Below, one piece after another: positions 17,516 through 25,599 of a stretch of DNA of 39,599 bases (its first letter is position 1; each line of letters begins with the position of its first letter). The notes under the pieces were generated by a model that was not told the DNA's origin, made no database searches, and worked only from the letters and a program-made list of their open reading frames with translations. This DNA is from Sphingopyxis sp. (lineage in GTDB: Bacteria; Pseudomonadota; Alphaproteobacteria; Sphingomonadales; Sphingomonadaceae). The position numbers and the translations under genes are program-made. The stretch lies in assembly GCF_016463645.1 (NCBI RefSeq), contig NZ_JAEMQX010000028.1:1-39599 (forward strand), in the 5' to 3' direction.

Positions 17516-18975
17516 GCGGCGCATGGCTTCGACGACCCGAGCTGCTGCGAAGCGAGGCGTTCATCGGCGGCCGCTGGGAAGGCAGCGACACCCGATATGA
17601 TGTGCTGAACCCGGCGACTGGGGCCTGCCTTGCGCAGGTGGCGATGCACGGCTCGGACGCCGCGGTTCGCGCGGTGGACGCTGCCAGCACCGCGCTCCCC
17701 TCCTGGTCGGCCGCGACCGCCGGCGAGCGCGCGGCGATCCTTCGCCGCTGGCACGATCTCATTCTCGACAATGCCGAGGACCTTGCGCGCCTCATGACCG
17801 CCGAACAGGGCAAGCCGCTCGCGGAAGCGAAGGGCGAAGTGGCCTATGCGGCATCCTTCCTCGCCTGGTTTGCCGAAGAGGCGCGGCGGGCGTACGGAAC
17901 CGTCATCCCCGGCAACGCGCCGGGGCGCCGCCTGACGGTCATTCGCCAGCCGGTCGGCGTCGTCGCGGCGATCACGCCATGGAATTTCCCTGCGGCGATG
18001 ATCACGCGGAAGGTTGCCCCTGCCCTCGCCGTCGGCTGCACGGTCGTTCTCAAACCCTCCGAACTCACGCCGCTCTCGGCGCTTGCGCTGGCGCATCTCG
18101 GCGCCGAGGCCGGCGTGCCGGCGGGCGTGTTCAACGTGGTGTCGGGCGATGCCCCGGCGATCGGCGATGTCCTGACCGGCGACCCGCGCGTCCGCAAGTT
18201 CAGCTTCACCGGCTCGACCGCCGTCGGCAAGATGCTCGCCGCGAAGTGTATGGCAACGGTCAAGCGCGTCTCGCTCGAACTCGGCGGCAACGCGCCCTTC
18301 ATCGTGTTTGACGACGCCGACATCGACGCCGCCGTTGCCGGCGCGATCGCCTCCAAGTTCCGCAACAGCGGGCAGACATGCGTCTGCGCCAACCGCTTCC
18401 TGGTCCAGGACGGTATCTACGACCGCTTCGCGGCGGCACTCGCCCGCAAGGTCGGTCTCCTCAACGCCGGAGACGGGCTGGCGGGAAGCGCCGACCAAGG
18501 GCCCCTCATCAACGCCGAGGCGGTAGTGAAGGTCGAACGCCACCGCGCCGATGCGGTCGAGCGCGGAGCGCGCATTCTGGCGCAGGGCCAGGTCAGCGGC
18601 CCTTCCGAAGGGCATTTCGCGCGCGCGGCGCTGCTCGTGGACGTCGCGCCGGACTCGCTCCTCGCCCGCGAGGAAACCTTTGGCCCCCTTGCCGGGCTCA
18701 TCCGCTTCGACCATGAGGAGGAAGCGATCCGGCTCGCCAATGATACGCCGGCCGGGCTCGCCGCCTATCTCTTCACGGCGGACCATGGCCGCGCCTCAAG
18801 GGTCAGCGAAGCCCTCGAATATGGGATGGTCGGCCTCAACACCGGCCTCATCTCCACCGAGGTCGCTCCCTTCGGCGGGATCAAGGAATCGGGATTCGGG
18901 CGGGAAGGATCGCAATTCGGGATCGACGACTATGTGTCGATCAAGCTCATTGCCGCGGAGATCGCGCCCGCATGA
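17512..18975 (+). CDS. gabD: NAD(P)-dependent succinate-semialdehyde dehydrogenase
   Basis: 487 residues, an aldehyde dehydrogenase of the GabD type that oxidises succinate semialdehyde to succinate. Catalytic residues are Asn158 (ITPWNFP), Glu256 (SLELGGNAPF) and Cys290 in GQTCVCANR, which is the GabD-specific form with a second Cys two residues later. FTGSTAVGKML provides the nucleotide-binding loop. The open frame extends to 17149 inside gabT, but the ATG overlapping the gabT stop is the sensible start. It completes the two-step GABA shunt with gabT. Its own stop overlaps the next gene (18972-18975), so the gab pair and the ABC transporter are translationally coupled. Confidence 0.93.
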   Translation: MSGAWLRRPELLRSEAFIGGRWEGSDTRYDVLNPATGACLAQVAMHGSDAAVRAVDAASTALPSWSAATAGERAAILRRWHDLILDNAEDLARLMTAEQGKPLAEAKGEVAYAASFLAWFAEEARRAYGTVIPGNAPGRRLTVIRQPVGVVAAITPWNFPAAMITRKVAPALAVGCTVVLKPSELTPLSALALAHLGAEAGVPAGVFNVVSGDAPAIGDVLTGDPRVRKFSFTGSTAVGKMLAAKCMATVKRVSLELGGNAPFIVFDDADIDAAVAGAIASKFRNSGQTCVCANRFLVQDGIYDRFAAALARKVGLLNAGDGLAGSADQGPLINAEAVVKVERHRADAVERGARILAQGQVSGPSEGHFARAALLVDVAPDSLLAREETFGPLAGLIRFDHEEEAIRLANDTPAGLAAYLFTADHGRASRVSEALEYGMVGLNTGLISTEVAPFGGIKESGFGREGSQFGIDDYVSIKLIAAEIAPA

Positions 18976-19727
18976 TGGAATATGGTCGCCGGGACATGTT
19001 GTGGCTGCCGCTCGCGGCGGCGATGCTCGCCGGTTGCCGCCGGCGCGAGCGCGATCCCGCGACGATCGTCATCGGCTCGTCGCCGACCGGCGTACCCTTC
19101 AGCTTCGTCGACCCCTGGACCAACGAACTCACCGGATCGATGGTCGATGCGGCGACCGCGGTGGTTCGCAATGCCGGCTTCAAGACCGAGACGGCGATCA
19201 CGCCCTTCTCCGCGCTGATCCCGTCGCTGGCCGCGGGTAAGATCGACATGATCGCGGCGGCGATGTTGCGCACGCCGGAGCGCGAGCGGGTGGTCGCCTT
19301 CAGCGACCCCGTCTATCATTATGCCGGCGCCCTGATCGTCCGTGGCGGCGACAAGCGGATCATTTCCGACCTCGGACAAATCGGTGCGACACGCGTCGGC
19401 GCCCAGATCGGGTCGCGCTTCATCGACCAGTTGCACGCGGCGGGTGCCCGGAACGTCGCCACCTATGAATCGCTCGTCGATATCATGCGCGACCTCGAAA
19501 ACGGCCGAATCGACATCGGCTATGGCGACGAGCCGATTCTGAGATACCAGCTGCGCGTGGGCGGACGCCGGAATGTCCGCATCATCGAGCAGTTTCGCGC
19601 GCCGGCGCTCGAGGAATTGTGCCTCGTCATGCGGCCTGACGACACGCGGCTGCCGAAGATCAATGCGGCGATCGCCCGCCTCGCGGCGCGCGACATTCCG
19701 GCCATCAACCGAAAATGGGGGCTTTGA
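18972..19727 (+). CDS. ABC transporter substrate-binding lipoprotein (amino-acid family 3)
   Basis: 251 residues. The N terminus MMEYGRRDMLWLPLAAAMLAGCRRR has a lipobox LAGC with Cys22 and a twin arginine at 6-7, so it is probably a periplasmic lipoprotein, perhaps Tat-exported. The mature part is an SBP_bac_3 fold: PFSFVDPWTNELTGSMVDAATAVVRNAG, SALIPSLAAGKIDMIAAAMLRTPERERVVAFSDPVY, and GYGDEPILRYQL. Such proteins bind polar amino acids or opines. ATG 18972 overlaps the gabD stop; ATG 18975 is equally possible. It is followed after 7 bp by the permease. The ligand is likely GABA or a related amine acid (inference from the operon). Confidence 0.87.
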   Translation: MMEYGRRDMLWLPLAAAMLAGCRRRERDPATIVIGSSPTGVPFSFVDPWTNELTGSMVDAATAVVRNAGFKTETAITPFSALIPSLAAGKIDMIAAAMLRTPERERVVAFSDPVYHYAGALIVRGGDKRIISDLGQIGATRVGAQIGSRFIDQLHAAGARNVATYESLVDIMRDLENGRIDIGYGDEPILRYQLRVGGRRNVRIIEQFRAPALEELCLVMRPDDTRLPKINAAIARLAARDIPAINRKWGL

Positions 19728-19734
19728 CGAGATC

Positions 19735-20388
19735 ATGTCCGAATTTCTGACCGACGCGGTCGCCTTTCTTCCCGTGCTGGCACGCGGTCTCGCGACCACG
19801 ATCCTGCTGACGGTCTGTGCGCTTGCGGTCAGTCTCGCGCTCGGGCTCGTCTGGGCCCTGATGGGCATGTCGCACCATGCGCCGCTGCGCTGGACCAACG
19901 CTATCGTCGTCAACACGGTGCGAGGCATTCCGATCATCGTGCAATTATTCTGCGTCTATTTCGTGCTCCCCGACTGGGGGATCGACTTTCCGCCGTTCCT
20001 TGCCGGGGTGATCGGTCTCGGGATCGCCTATTCGGTGTATCAGGCCGAAAATCTGCGCGGCGGGTTCGAATCGGTCGACCGGCAACTGGTCGAGGCGGGA
20101 ACCGCGCTCGGCATGAGCCGGGGGATGATCACGCGGCGGATCGTCATGCCGCTCGGGCTCCGCACCGCGCTCCCCTCGTTCGGGAACACGACGGTGATGC
20201 TGCTCAAGGACAGCTCGATCGCCTCGACGATCACCGTCGCCGAGCTCACACGATCGGGCCAGCTTCTCGCCATCTCGACCTTCAAGAACGGAACCGTCTA
20301 CGTGCTGATCGCCCTCCTCTATCTCGCCGCGAGCATCCCGCTCGCGATGGCCGTGCGCGCACTCGAGAAAAAGGCGGCCTGGCGGTGA
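19735..20388 (+). CDS. Amino-acid ABC transporter permease (HisM/GlnP type)
   Basis: 217 residues with about five membrane segments. The EAA loop that contacts the ATPase is clear: [30 protein letters not shown]. Segments such as [24 protein letters not shown] and [20 protein letters not shown] are typical of polar amino-acid permeases. An open frame extends to 19573, but it overlaps the binding-protein gene; ATG 19735 follows that gene's stop directly. Only one permease gene is present, so the transporter is probably a homodimer, as for GlnP-type systems. It overlaps the ATPase start by 4 bp. Confidence 0.9.
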   Translation: MSEFLTDAVAFLPVLARGLATTILLTVCALAVSLALGLVWALMGMSHHAPLRWTNAIVVNTVRGIPIIVQLFCVYFVLPDWGIDFPPFLAGVIGLGIAYSVYQAENLRGGFESVDRQLVEAGTALGMSRGMITRRIVMPLGLRTALPSFGNTTVMLLKDSSIASTITVAELTRSGQLLAISTFKNGTVYVLIALLYLAASIPLAMAVRALEKKAAWR

Positions 20389-21110
20389 TCGAGCTTTCGG
20401 AAGTCGCGAAAGCCTTCGGCGCGAGGCAGATCCTGCGCGATGTGAGCTTCACGGTGGAGGCGGGCGAAGTGGCCTGCCTGATCGGTCCCTCGGGATCGGG
20501 AAAATCGACGATCCTGCGAACGATCAACGGCCTCGAACGCCATGACGCGGGGACCATCACCGTCGACGGCACGCTCCTCTCCGACAAGTCGCTGCCCGCG
20601 ATCCGGCGCAAGGTGTCGATGGTGTTCCAGCGCTTCAATCTCTTCCCCCACCGGACGGTCATCGAGAATATCATCGAGGGTCCTGTGCATGTTCTCCGCG
20701 AAGATCCCGAGGCCGCCCGCACCCGCGCCGTCGAACTGCTTCGCCGGGTCGGCCTCGCGGACCGCGCCGATGCGCATCCCGGCCAGCTTTCGGGTGGTCA
20801 GCAGCAGCGCGTCGGCATTGCCCGCGCGCTCGCGATGCAGCCGCGCGCCATCCTGTTCGACGAGCCGACCTCGGCGCTCGATCCCGAGCGCGTGGGCGAA
20901 GTGCTCGCCGTCATCCGCGAACTTGCCGAGGACGGCATGACGATGGTGGTGGTGACCCACGAGATCGCCTTCGCGCGCGAGGTCGCCGATCGCGCGCTGT
21001 TCATCGACGAGGGCGTAATCGTCGAAAACGGCCCGGCGCGCCAGGTTCTGACCGCGCCCTCCGCCGAACGCACCCGCCTGTTCCTCGACCGGGTCTTGCG
21101 CCCGCATTGA
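20385..21110 (+). CDS. Amino-acid ABC transporter ATP-binding protein
   Basis: 241 residues, the standard GlnQ/HisP-type ATPase. Walker [10 protein letters not shown] is at 34-42, Q-loop [12 protein letters not shown] near 81, signature LSGGQQQR at 135-142, Walker [12 protein letters not shown] with the catalytic Glu160, and the switch His in [13 protein letters not shown]. It energises the permease at the inner membrane. The start is GTG 20385 overlapping the permease stop (GTGA). It ends the tightly overlapped gabT-gabD-ABC unit; the next gene is about 100 bp downstream. Confidence 0.94.
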   Translation: MIELSEVAKAFGARQILRDVSFTVEAGEVACLIGPSGSGKSTILRTINGLERHDAGTITVDGTLLSDKSLPAIRRKVSMVFQRFNLFPHRTVIENIIEGPVHVLREDPEAARTRAVELLRRVGLADRADAHPGQLSGGQQQRVGIARALAMQPRAILFDEPTSALDPERVGEVLAVIRELAEDGMTMVVVTHEIAFAREVADRALFIDEGVIVENGPARQVLTAPSAERTRLFLDRVLRPH

Positions 21111-21186
21111 GGCAATGGTGATAAATTCACACCGGGGCGTGAGCGCTACACAACTCCTGACACGGCTCGGTTTGACGCAATTGGGA

Positions 21187-21205
21187 GCTCCAATCTTCCT
21201 GGAGC
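21187..21205 (+). promoter_or_regulatory. Hairpin covering the ribosome-binding site of the cupin gene
   Basis: GCTCCA (21187-21192) pairs with TGGAGC (21200-21205) around a seven-base loop. The GGAG in the right arm (21201-21204) is the only good Shine-Dalgarno for ATG 21212, so folding would mask it. This could be translational control or chance; 19 bp is short. Confidence 0.35.
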
Positions 21206-21211
21206 CGCCCG

Positions 21212-21577
21212 ATGTCCGTTACGATGTTCAACCTCGCGTCATTGTTCGAAACCGCCCCGCCTCCCGCTCCCGTGCCCGTTCCGCTCGGCGAGCCCGTCTC
21301 GACGGTTCGATCGATCTCGATGGTTTCGAGTTCTCGTGCAACGACGCGGATCGGAGTCTGGGAATGCACCCCCGGCCGCTGGGTGCGCCAGGTCCGCCAG
21401 GCCGAATTCTGCCACTTCCTGAGCGGGCGAGCCATCTTCACCCCTGAAGAAGGCGAACCCGTCATCTTCGGCGCGGGCGATGTCGCGCATTTCCCCGAGA
21501 ACAGCCGCGGCGTGTGGGAGATCGTCGAGACGAGCCGCAAGATATTCATGCTACTCGACGAAGAGCGCGATTCGTGA
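21212..21577 (+). CDS. Cupin domain protein (DUF861-type)
   Basis: 121 residues with a single cupin barrel: GVWECTPGRWVRQVRQAEFCHFLSGRAIFTPEEGEPVIFGAGDVAHFPENSRGVWEI, matching the DUF861 pattern (related to ureidoglycine aminohydrolase cupins). The metal-ligand pattern is partial (Glu in AEFCH, a His in that block and VAHFP), so enzymatic activity is uncertain; it may bind a ligand. Cupins of this kind often sit beside FAD amine oxidases, and here the stop overlaps the oxidase start (GTGA, 21574-21577). The N terminus carries a Pro-rich stretch (PPPAPVPVPLG). Confidence 0.82.
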   Translation: MSVTMFNLASLFETAPPPAPVPVPLGEPVSTVRSISMVSSSRATTRIGVWECTPGRWVRQVRQAEFCHFLSGRAIFTPEEGEPVIFGAGDVAHFPENSRGVWEIVETSRKIFMLLDEERDS

Positions 21578-22980
21578 CCTCGCCCGCCGCGGCGCAGCCG
21601 CGTCCGATACCCAATGACTTCTGGCTCGCGAATTCGGGGGACGAGCTGACGCCGCGCGCTCCGCTCGCGGGCGATGTCGAAGTCGATGTCGCGATCCTCG
21701 GCGGCGGCTTCTCCGGCCTCTGGACCGCCTATCACCTCCTTCGCAAGGAGCCGTCGCTCGAGGTGCTGATCGTCGAACGGGAGATTTGCGGCTATGGCGC
21801 CTCGGGCCGGAACGGCGGCTGGTGCTCACCCCGTTTCCCTGTCGATCCCGGTGCGCTCGTCACGCGCTTCGGCGCGGCGCGCGCGAGAGAGACGATCCTC
21901 GCCCAGCAAGCCATCGTGGAAGACATCGGGCGCACGCTCGAAGAGGAAGCGATCGACGCCGAGTTTCGCGCGACGGGCCTTTTGAGCCTTGCGCGGAGCG
22001 ACGAGCAGATGAGCGGTCTTGCAACAACCCTGGCGACCTATGAGTCGCTGGGGCTGGGCTCGGGCAACAGACTTCTCGAGGCAGCCGAAGCGCGCGAACG
22101 CATCCGCGCCACCGACATCCACGGCGCGCTCCAGTCGCGTCACGGCGCGAACATTCACCCCGGCAAGCTGGTGCGAGGCCTCGCGCGCACGGTGGAAAGG
22201 CTCGGGGCGGTCATCTGCGAGGGCAGCGAGGCGATAAAGATTCGCCCGGCGCCCGACGCCGCCATCGTCACCCGTACCGGCACGGTTCGCGCGCGCAAGG
22301 CGGTGGTCGCGGCGAATGAGGCCTATCGCACGGGCTTGCCGGGCTATCGGCGCACATTGCTGCCGATGTCGTCGATGATCGTCCTGACGGAGCCGCTCAG
22401 CGAAAGCCAGTGGGCCGATATCGGCTGGCAAGGGGGCGAAAGCGTCAGCTCGCAGGTCCACACGAAAAATTACCTCACGCGCACGGGCGATGGCCGCATT
22501 CTCTACGGGAGCCGCGGCGCTTCCTATCTGTTCGGGTCGGCGATGCCCGAAAATGCGATCCGCGACGAGCCCGTCTTCGAATGGATGCGCAGCTGCGTTC
22601 GCGAATGGTGGCCCCAGCTTGCCGACCTCTCTTTCACCCACGCCTGGGGCGGTTATCTCGGCGTGCCGCGCGACTGGCTGCCGACCGTCGGCTTCGACCG
22701 CGACAGCCGGATCGCCACCCTCCACGGCTATACCGGCCGCGGCGTGTCGACGAGTGCGCTGTGCGCAAGGCTTCTCGCCGGGCTCATCGGAGGCTGGACC
22801 ACCGGGCTCGAAACGCTACCCGTCCATCGCCCCCGGGCGCCGCGCTGGGAGATCGAGCCCTTTCGCTGGATCGGGGTCCGATATGTGCAGAATGCCTTCG
22901 CCCGGATCGACGAGGCCGAAAGCGCGCAGCGCCGGCGCCCGCTCGACGCCCGCTTTGCCGAATATCTCGGCGAACAATGA
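21574..22980 (+). CDS. FAD-dependent amine oxidase (PuuB / DAO family)
   Basis: 468 residues. The dinucleotide-binding motif GGGFSG is at 43-48 (DVAILGGGFSGLWTAYHLL), followed by ICGYGASGRNGGWCS, a hallmark of the gamma-glutamylputrescine oxidase-like DAO group, and a C-terminal FAD contact in GYTGRGVSTSALCARLLAGL. It should oxidise a primary or secondary amine to an aldehyde with release of ammonia or amine and hydrogen peroxide. An open frame runs to 21514; the GTG overlapping the cupin stop is preferred. PuuA, PuuC and PuuD are absent from the window, so the substrate need not be gamma-glutamylputrescine. Confidence 0.87.
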   Translation: MTSPAAAQPRPIPNDFWLANSGDELTPRAPLAGDVEVDVAILGGGFSGLWTAYHLLRKEPSLEVLIVEREICGYGASGRNGGWCSPRFPVDPGALVTRFGAARARETILAQQAIVEDIGRTLEEEAIDAEFRATGLLSLARSDEQMSGLATTLATYESLGLGSGNRLLEAAEARERIRATDIHGALQSRHGANIHPGKLVRGLARTVERLGAVICEGSEAIKIRPAPDAAIVTRTGTVRARKAVVAANEAYRTGLPGYRRTLLPMSSMIVLTEPLSESQWADIGWQGGESVSSQVHTKNYLTRTGDGRILYGSRGASYLFGSAMPENAIRDEPVFEWMRSCVREWWPQLADLSFTHAWGGYLGVPRDWLPTVGFDRDSRIATLHGYTGRGVSTSALCARLLAGLIGGWTTGLETLPVHRPRAPRWEIEPFRWIGVRYVQNAFARIDEAESAQRRRPLDARFAEYLGEQ

Positions 22981-23173
22981 ACGCGCGCGGCCCGGCGGGC
23001 GGCGAACGCTTTGCCAACGGCCCGAAATGGTGTCGATCAGTCAACACCTGGCCGATCTTTCGCAACTTCCCGCTCGCGGGGACGCCAGTCACATTTCGCA
23101 CAAGAAGCGAGGGCCCGGCGGTGACGCAGAGCGTTGCGTGAACCGGGAAATGATAACAGGGAGCAAAGACATC

Positions 23174-25576
23174 ATGCGCAAGACGACAACATATATGACC
23201 GGACTGTCAGCCATCGCGATCGCCGCGTCACTGCTGGTCGCTCCCCCCGCTGCTGCGCAAGAGGCGAGCGATACCAGCAACGACATGTCGGGGGACATCG
23301 TCGTGACCGCCACGAAGCGTTCTGAATCGGCCTCGAAGGTCCCGATCTCGATCACCGCCTATAGCCAGGAAGGCCTCGACCAGCGCGGTATCCGCGACAT
23401 TCGCGACGTCGCGAACCAGACGCCGGGCGTCGACATCTCGCGCGCGTCGACGGGCGGCTCGGGCCAGACGCGCATTTCCATCCGCGGCATCGATTCGACC
23501 GCGGGGGCGGCGACGTCGGCGGTGTACATCGACGACACGCCGATCATGGCCCGCAACTCGTCGCTCAACTATAATGGCACCACCCTGCCCTTCCTGTTCG
23601 ACCTCGAACGCGTGGAGGTCCTTCGCGGACCGCAAGGCACCTTGTTCGGGGCAAGCTCGCAGGGCGGTGCGGTGCGGTTCGTGACCCCGACCCCGAGCCT
23701 CAGCGAGTTCAGCATCTACGGCCGCGCGGCGATCAACACGGTCAAGAATGGCGGCACCGGATATGAGGGCGGCATCGCGGTCGGCGTGCCGATCGTCGAA
23801 GGATCGCTCGGCATCCGGCTCAGCGCCTACCGCCGCCACGATGCGGGCTGGATCGACCGCCAGAGCTGGCAGGATCCGACCGATCGCGAGAATGATGTCA
23901 ACTACAGCGACACGACCGTCCTGCGCGCCGCGGCGCTCTGGGAACCGACACCCGGCCTGACCATCGCGCCCAGCATCTATTTCCAGGACCTGAAGTTCCA
24001 CGATCGCACGGACCTGTGGACGCGTTGCCCCGCGACCGTCGGCGGGCCGGTGGCCCCCACCCGCGTCCCCTGCGTAAACGGCGTCTCCGATCCGGAGGCG
24101 GGCAAGTTCCTCTCCTATGCCTCGCTGCGCCAGCCGAGCCGGGACCGCTTCTACCTTCCCGCACTCAAGCTCGGCTATGACGCCGGCCCCTTCTCGATCA
24201 CCTCGGTCACCTCCTATTTCGACCGCCACGTCGAGGATGTGAACGACGCGACCAACATCAATGACCGCGCGTCCTTCGGCAATGCCTATCTTTTTCCGAT
24301 CACCCCCGGCTTTGACCAGTCGATCACATGGCAGAACCCGAACATCTATCAGAAGGTCTTCACGCAGGAGGTGCGTTTCGCGGGCGGCACCGGCGACGAC
24401 CCGATCAAATGGACCGTCGGCGCCTATTATTCGCGCGGGTCGATCAAATCGGATCTGCCGATCTTCGAGCCCCATTATAACGCGCTCTATTTCGTCCGCT
24501 TCGGACGCACGCCAGAAGAGGCCGGGGTGCCGCCGCTCGTCAACGGCAATGCGCGCTATTATGGCAATGAAAGCACCATCGAGAAGAGCCTCGCGATATT
24601 CGCGAACGTCGACGTCAAGATCGTCGATCGTCTGACGCTCACGCTCGGCGGCCGCTATTCGCGCGACAAGCTCGAGTTCGATGTGCTCGAACGCGGCGTC
24701 TCCTATGCCACCGGTTCGTCGGCGGCGGCCGGGACGCTCAAGGAAAATCCCTTCCTGCCCAAGGTCGGACTGTCCTTCCAGGCCACGCCCAATTCGCTCT
24801 ATTATGTGAGCTTCGCGCGCGGATACCGCACCGGCGGCGTGAACAAGGCGCTCCCGAACATCTGCGATGCCGAAGCCCAAGCGCTCGGCCTCGGCAATGC
24901 GGGAGTCTACAAATCCGATCGCACCGACAGCTACGAGATCGGGATGAAGAACCGCCTCCTCGGCGGCGCACTCCAGCTCGACGTCAGCGCTTTCTACACG
25001 AAATGGAACAATATCCAGCAGCAGCTACGCCTGCAGTGCGCCTTCAGCCTCGTCGCGAACACCGCGTCGGCGACCTCGAAGGGCTTCGAGGCCAATATCA
25101 ATATCCGTCCCGACGACAGCTTCAGCTTCGGCGCCGCGGTCGGCTACACCGATGCGACCTATGACGACACGATCCAGATCGGCACCGCCCCGATCGTCGT
25201 CGCCGGACAGCAGCTTGGCGCGACCCCCTGGACCGTCAATGTGAATGCCGAATATCGATACCCGGACGCCGGCGATCTCGATCCGTTCGTCCGCGTCCAG
25301 TATAACTTCCGGTCGGTGAACCGCGGCCCGTTCCTTTACCAGGTCCCGACATCGACGAGCTACGATCCGACGCGGCGCTTTCCCGCCGAGCCTTCGACGC
25401 TCGATGCGCGGGCCGGCGTAAGCCTGGGACCGGTAGATGTGCAGATTTACGCCGAGAATCTGCTCAACAATGTCGACTATGTCACCGATGGTCCGACCTA
25501 TGCGCGCGGGCCGCTGTGGCGCGGGATGACGCTCCGCCCCCGGACGATCGGCCTGCAGCTCGTCGCCCGCTACTGA
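23174..25576 (+). CDS. TonB-dependent outer-membrane receptor (gab island)
   Basis: 800 residues. The signal peptide MRKTTTYMTGLSAIAIAAS...PPAAAQEA is followed by a TonB-box-like GDIVVTATKR and a plug domain (VPISITAYSQEGLDQRGIRDIRDVANQTPGVDIS, IDDTPIM, LERVEVLRGPQGTLFGASSQGGAVRFVTP). A beta-barrel follows, with YYVSFARGYRTGGVNKAL and a C-terminal aromatic residue (LVARY). It uses TonB energy to take a substrate through the outer membrane. ATG 23174 has GGGAG about 11 bases upstream; ATG 23150 is an alternative. A 193-bp spacer separates it from the oxidase and only 23 bp from the exported amidohydrolase, suggesting the receptor imports that enzyme's substrate or product. Confidence 0.94.
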   Translation: MRKTTTYMTGLSAIAIAASLLVAPPAAAQEASDTSNDMSGDIVVTATKRSESASKVPISITAYSQEGLDQRGIRDIRDVANQTPGVDISRASTGGSGQTRISIRGIDSTAGAATSAVYIDDTPIMARNSSLNYNGTTLPFLFDLERVEVLRGPQGTLFGASSQGGAVRFVTPTPSLSEFSIYGRAAINTVKNGGTGYEGGIAVGVPIVEGSLGIRLSAYRRHDAGWIDRQSWQDPTDRENDVNYSDTTVLRAAALWEPTPGLTIAPSIYFQDLKFHDRTDLWTRCPATVGGPVAPTRVPCVNGVSDPEAGKFLSYASLRQPSRDRFYLPALKLGYDAGPFSITSVTSYFDRHVEDVNDATNINDRASFGNAYLFPITPGFDQSITWQNPNIYQKVFTQEVRFAGGTGDDPIKWTVGAYYSRGSIKSDLPIFEPHYNALYFVRFGRTPEEAGVPPLVNGNARYYGNESTIEKSLAIFANVDVKIVDRLTLTLGGRYSRDKLEFDVLERGVSYATGSSAAAGTLKENPFLPKVGLSFQATPNSLYYVSFARGYRTGGVNKALPNICDAEAQALGLGNAGVYKSDRTDSYEIGMKNRLLGGALQLDVSAFYTKWNNIQQQLRLQCAFSLVANTASATSKGFEANINIRPDDSFSFGAAVGYTDATYDDTIQIGTAPIVVAGQQLGATPWTVNVNAEYRYPDAGDLDPFVRVQYNFRSVNRGPFLYQVPTSTSYDPTRRFPAEPSTLDARAGVSLGPVDVQIYAENLLNNVDYVTDGPTYARGPLWRGMTLRPRTIGLQLVARY

Positions 25577-25599
25577 TCGCAGACCTGAAGGAGCTATCT

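Noticed and set aside
21574-22980. Naming the FAD oxidase puuB
   Set aside because: The family fits, but the other Puu enzymes are absent, so gamma-glutamylputrescine is not an assured substrate.
22977-23141. 54-codon frame whose ATG overlaps the FAD oxidase stop
   Set aside because: The overlap is suggestive because operon neighbours also overlap, but the translation resembles nothing and has no domain, membrane or signal features.
23228-24880. 550-codon frame antisense to the first TonB receptor
   Set aside because: Mirror frame with biased composition; the receptor on the plus strand has signal peptide, plug and barrel features.
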